Of a stretch of 5,309 nt of DNA, positions 4,471-5,309 are shown in pieces. The translations under genes were made by a program, and so were the position numbers. Location: the NCBI GenBank assembly GCA_031282925.1, contig JAITCT010000052.1:1-5309 (forward strand). The letters are read 5' to 3'. The DNA comes from Dysgonamonadaceae bacterium (GTDB lineage Bacteria > Bacteroidota > Bacteroidia > Bacteroidales > Azobacteroidaceae). The notes under the pieces were generated by a model that had not been told where the DNA came from, made no database searches, and saw only the letters and a program-made list of their open reading frames with translations. Each line of letters begins with the position of its first letter. Within the stretch, counting starts at the first letter, position 1.

Positions 4471-5309
4471 CTCTTGATTTGCCGGTGATAATAGTCGTTC
4501 CCTGCTATAAAGAGCCGAATGTGATTCAAACCGTTCACAGCCTTTTCCGGTGCGAACATGGTGATTTTAAGGTGGAGATTATATTGTTGGTAAATTCATA
4601 CGGGATTGATTCGGACGAAATTATAGAAATCAACCGCCGATCTTACAGGGAAATTTCCGGTTTTGCTTCTGCAAACAATACCGGAAATTTTTTTTTAACG
4701 CCCGTTTGGGTTGAAAATTTGCCGGGACGTCAAACCGGCGCCGGTCTTCCGCGCAAATTAGGCATGGACGAGGCTATCCGGCATTTCCGGGGAAATAAAT
4801 CGGGAATCCTTGTAAGTTTAGACGCCGATTGTTTGGTTGAAAAGAATTATTTGATGGAAATTCATCGAAATTTCAAGCAATATGATTTAAATTCGGCGAC
4901 AATTGCTTTTCATCATCCGATTGAGCATCTGGATGAAGCAAACCCTTTACGTCGGGCTGCTGTCCAGTATGAAATGTATCTGCATTATTATCGTTCGGCT
5001 TTGGAATATTGCGGTTATCCGTATCCCTATTTTACCGTAGGTTCGGCTTTTGCGGTTACGGCGGAAACTTACGCAAGAGTCGGCGGAATGGGGAAACAGC
5101 AATCGGGCGAAGATTTTTATTTTCTTCAAAAAGTATTTCCCTTGGGAAAAACCAAATACATTGATACGACTTGCGTTTATCCTGCGGCGCGGATTTCCGA
5201 CCGTGTTCCCTTCGGCACCGGCCCCACCCTGCGGAAAATGCTTAATGAAAATACAACGGTCAAACAGACATATCAATTCGAATCTTTCGAAAGCCTGAAA
5301 ATGCTTTTC
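4467..5309 (+). CDS. Family 2 glycosyltransferase (GT-A fold), C-terminus beyond the window
   Basis: A frame starting with GTG at 4467 stays open for 281 codons to the window edge. GTG is chosen because it forms the GTGA overlap with the OmpH-like stop, the frame holds no earlier start after its upstream stop at 4431-4433, and the conserved domain begins only five residues later. TTG at 4479 is an alternative. Signatures in order: P-V-I-I-V-V-P-C-Y-K-E-P-N (6-18), the nucleotide-binding first strand of GT2 enzymes; G-L-P-R-K-L-G-M-D-E-A (93-103), matching the GT2 R-K/N-x-G motif; the metal-binding L-D-A-D (118-121, D119 and D121); V-G-S-A-F (191-195); and S-G-E-D-F-Y-F (213-219), the likely catalytic E-D region. 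No membrane segment is seen, so it should act at the cytosolic face with a nucleotide-sugar donor. Donor and acceptor are unknown. A 9-T run lies at 4688-4696. Confidence 0.85.
   Translation, partial: MTLDLPVIIVVPCYKEPNVIQTVHSLFRCEHGDFKVEIILLVNSYGIDSDEIIEINRRSYREISGFASANNTGNFFLTPVWVENLPGRQTGAGLPRKLGMDEAIRHFRGNKSGILVSLDADCLVEKNYLMEIHRNFKQYDLNSATIAFHHPIEHLDEANPLRRAAVQYEMYLHYYRSALEYCGYPYPYFTVGSAFAVTAETYARVGGMGKQQSGEDFYFLQKVFPLGKTKYIDTTCVYPAARISDRVPFGTGPTLRKMLNENTTVKQTYQFESFESLKMLF

Noticed and set aside
4947..5276. Minus-strand 109-codon frame at the right edge
   Set aside because: It is antisense to the glycosyltransferase, whose conserved motifs continue through the same region.

Overview
The window looks like chromosomal DNA from a member of the Bacteroidota, most likely Bacteroidales. 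The first gene is the start of a SusC-type TonB-dependent receptor with a carboxypeptidase-regulatory-like domain. Promoter-like sites match the Bacteroidetes -7 consensus TAnnTTTG. Start codons lack strong Shine-Dalgarno sequences and sit behind A/T-rich leaders. Genes have moderate GC, while most intergenic DNA is very A/T-rich.

Layout, left to right. (1) 1-255, minus: N-terminal 85 codons of a SusC-like outer-membrane receptor, running off the left edge. (2) 354-1049, minus: a Crp/Fnr-family regulator directly upstream of, and co-directional with, the receptor gene. (3) 1050-1579: a 530-bp gap with no convincing gene. It holds two possible promoters for the regulator, a pair of inverted GTTGCAAC-centred palindromes 51 bp apart, a perfect 16-bp palindrome, a GC-richer stretch of unknown nature and a promoter for the next gene. 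(4) 1580-2083, plus: Ogt-type O6-alkylguanine-DNA alkyltransferase. (5) 2130-2157: a near-perfect 28-nt extragenic palindrome between two convergent genes. (6) 2165-3631, minus: M20C aminoacyl-histidine dipeptidase (PepD). (7) 3632-3858: a divergent intergenic region with a long imperfect inverted repeat. (8) 3859-4470, plus: a membrane-anchored Skp/OmpH-like coiled-coil protein. (9) 4467-5309, plus: a family 2 glycosyltransferase that overlaps the OmpH-like stop codon by 4 nt (GTGA) and runs off the right edge.

How the genes relate. The regulator and receptor are neighbours in the same orientation, so the regulator may control the receptor locus, but the receptor has its own promoter candidate. 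The OmpH-like protein and the glycosyltransferase are translationally coupled, which suggests a joint envelope role. Ogt (DNA repair) and PepD (dipeptide hydrolysis) appear to be independent single-gene units. I see no defence system, CRISPR array, tRNA, rRNA or transposase. The genes are ordinary; the points that deserve attention are the palindromic elements between them.
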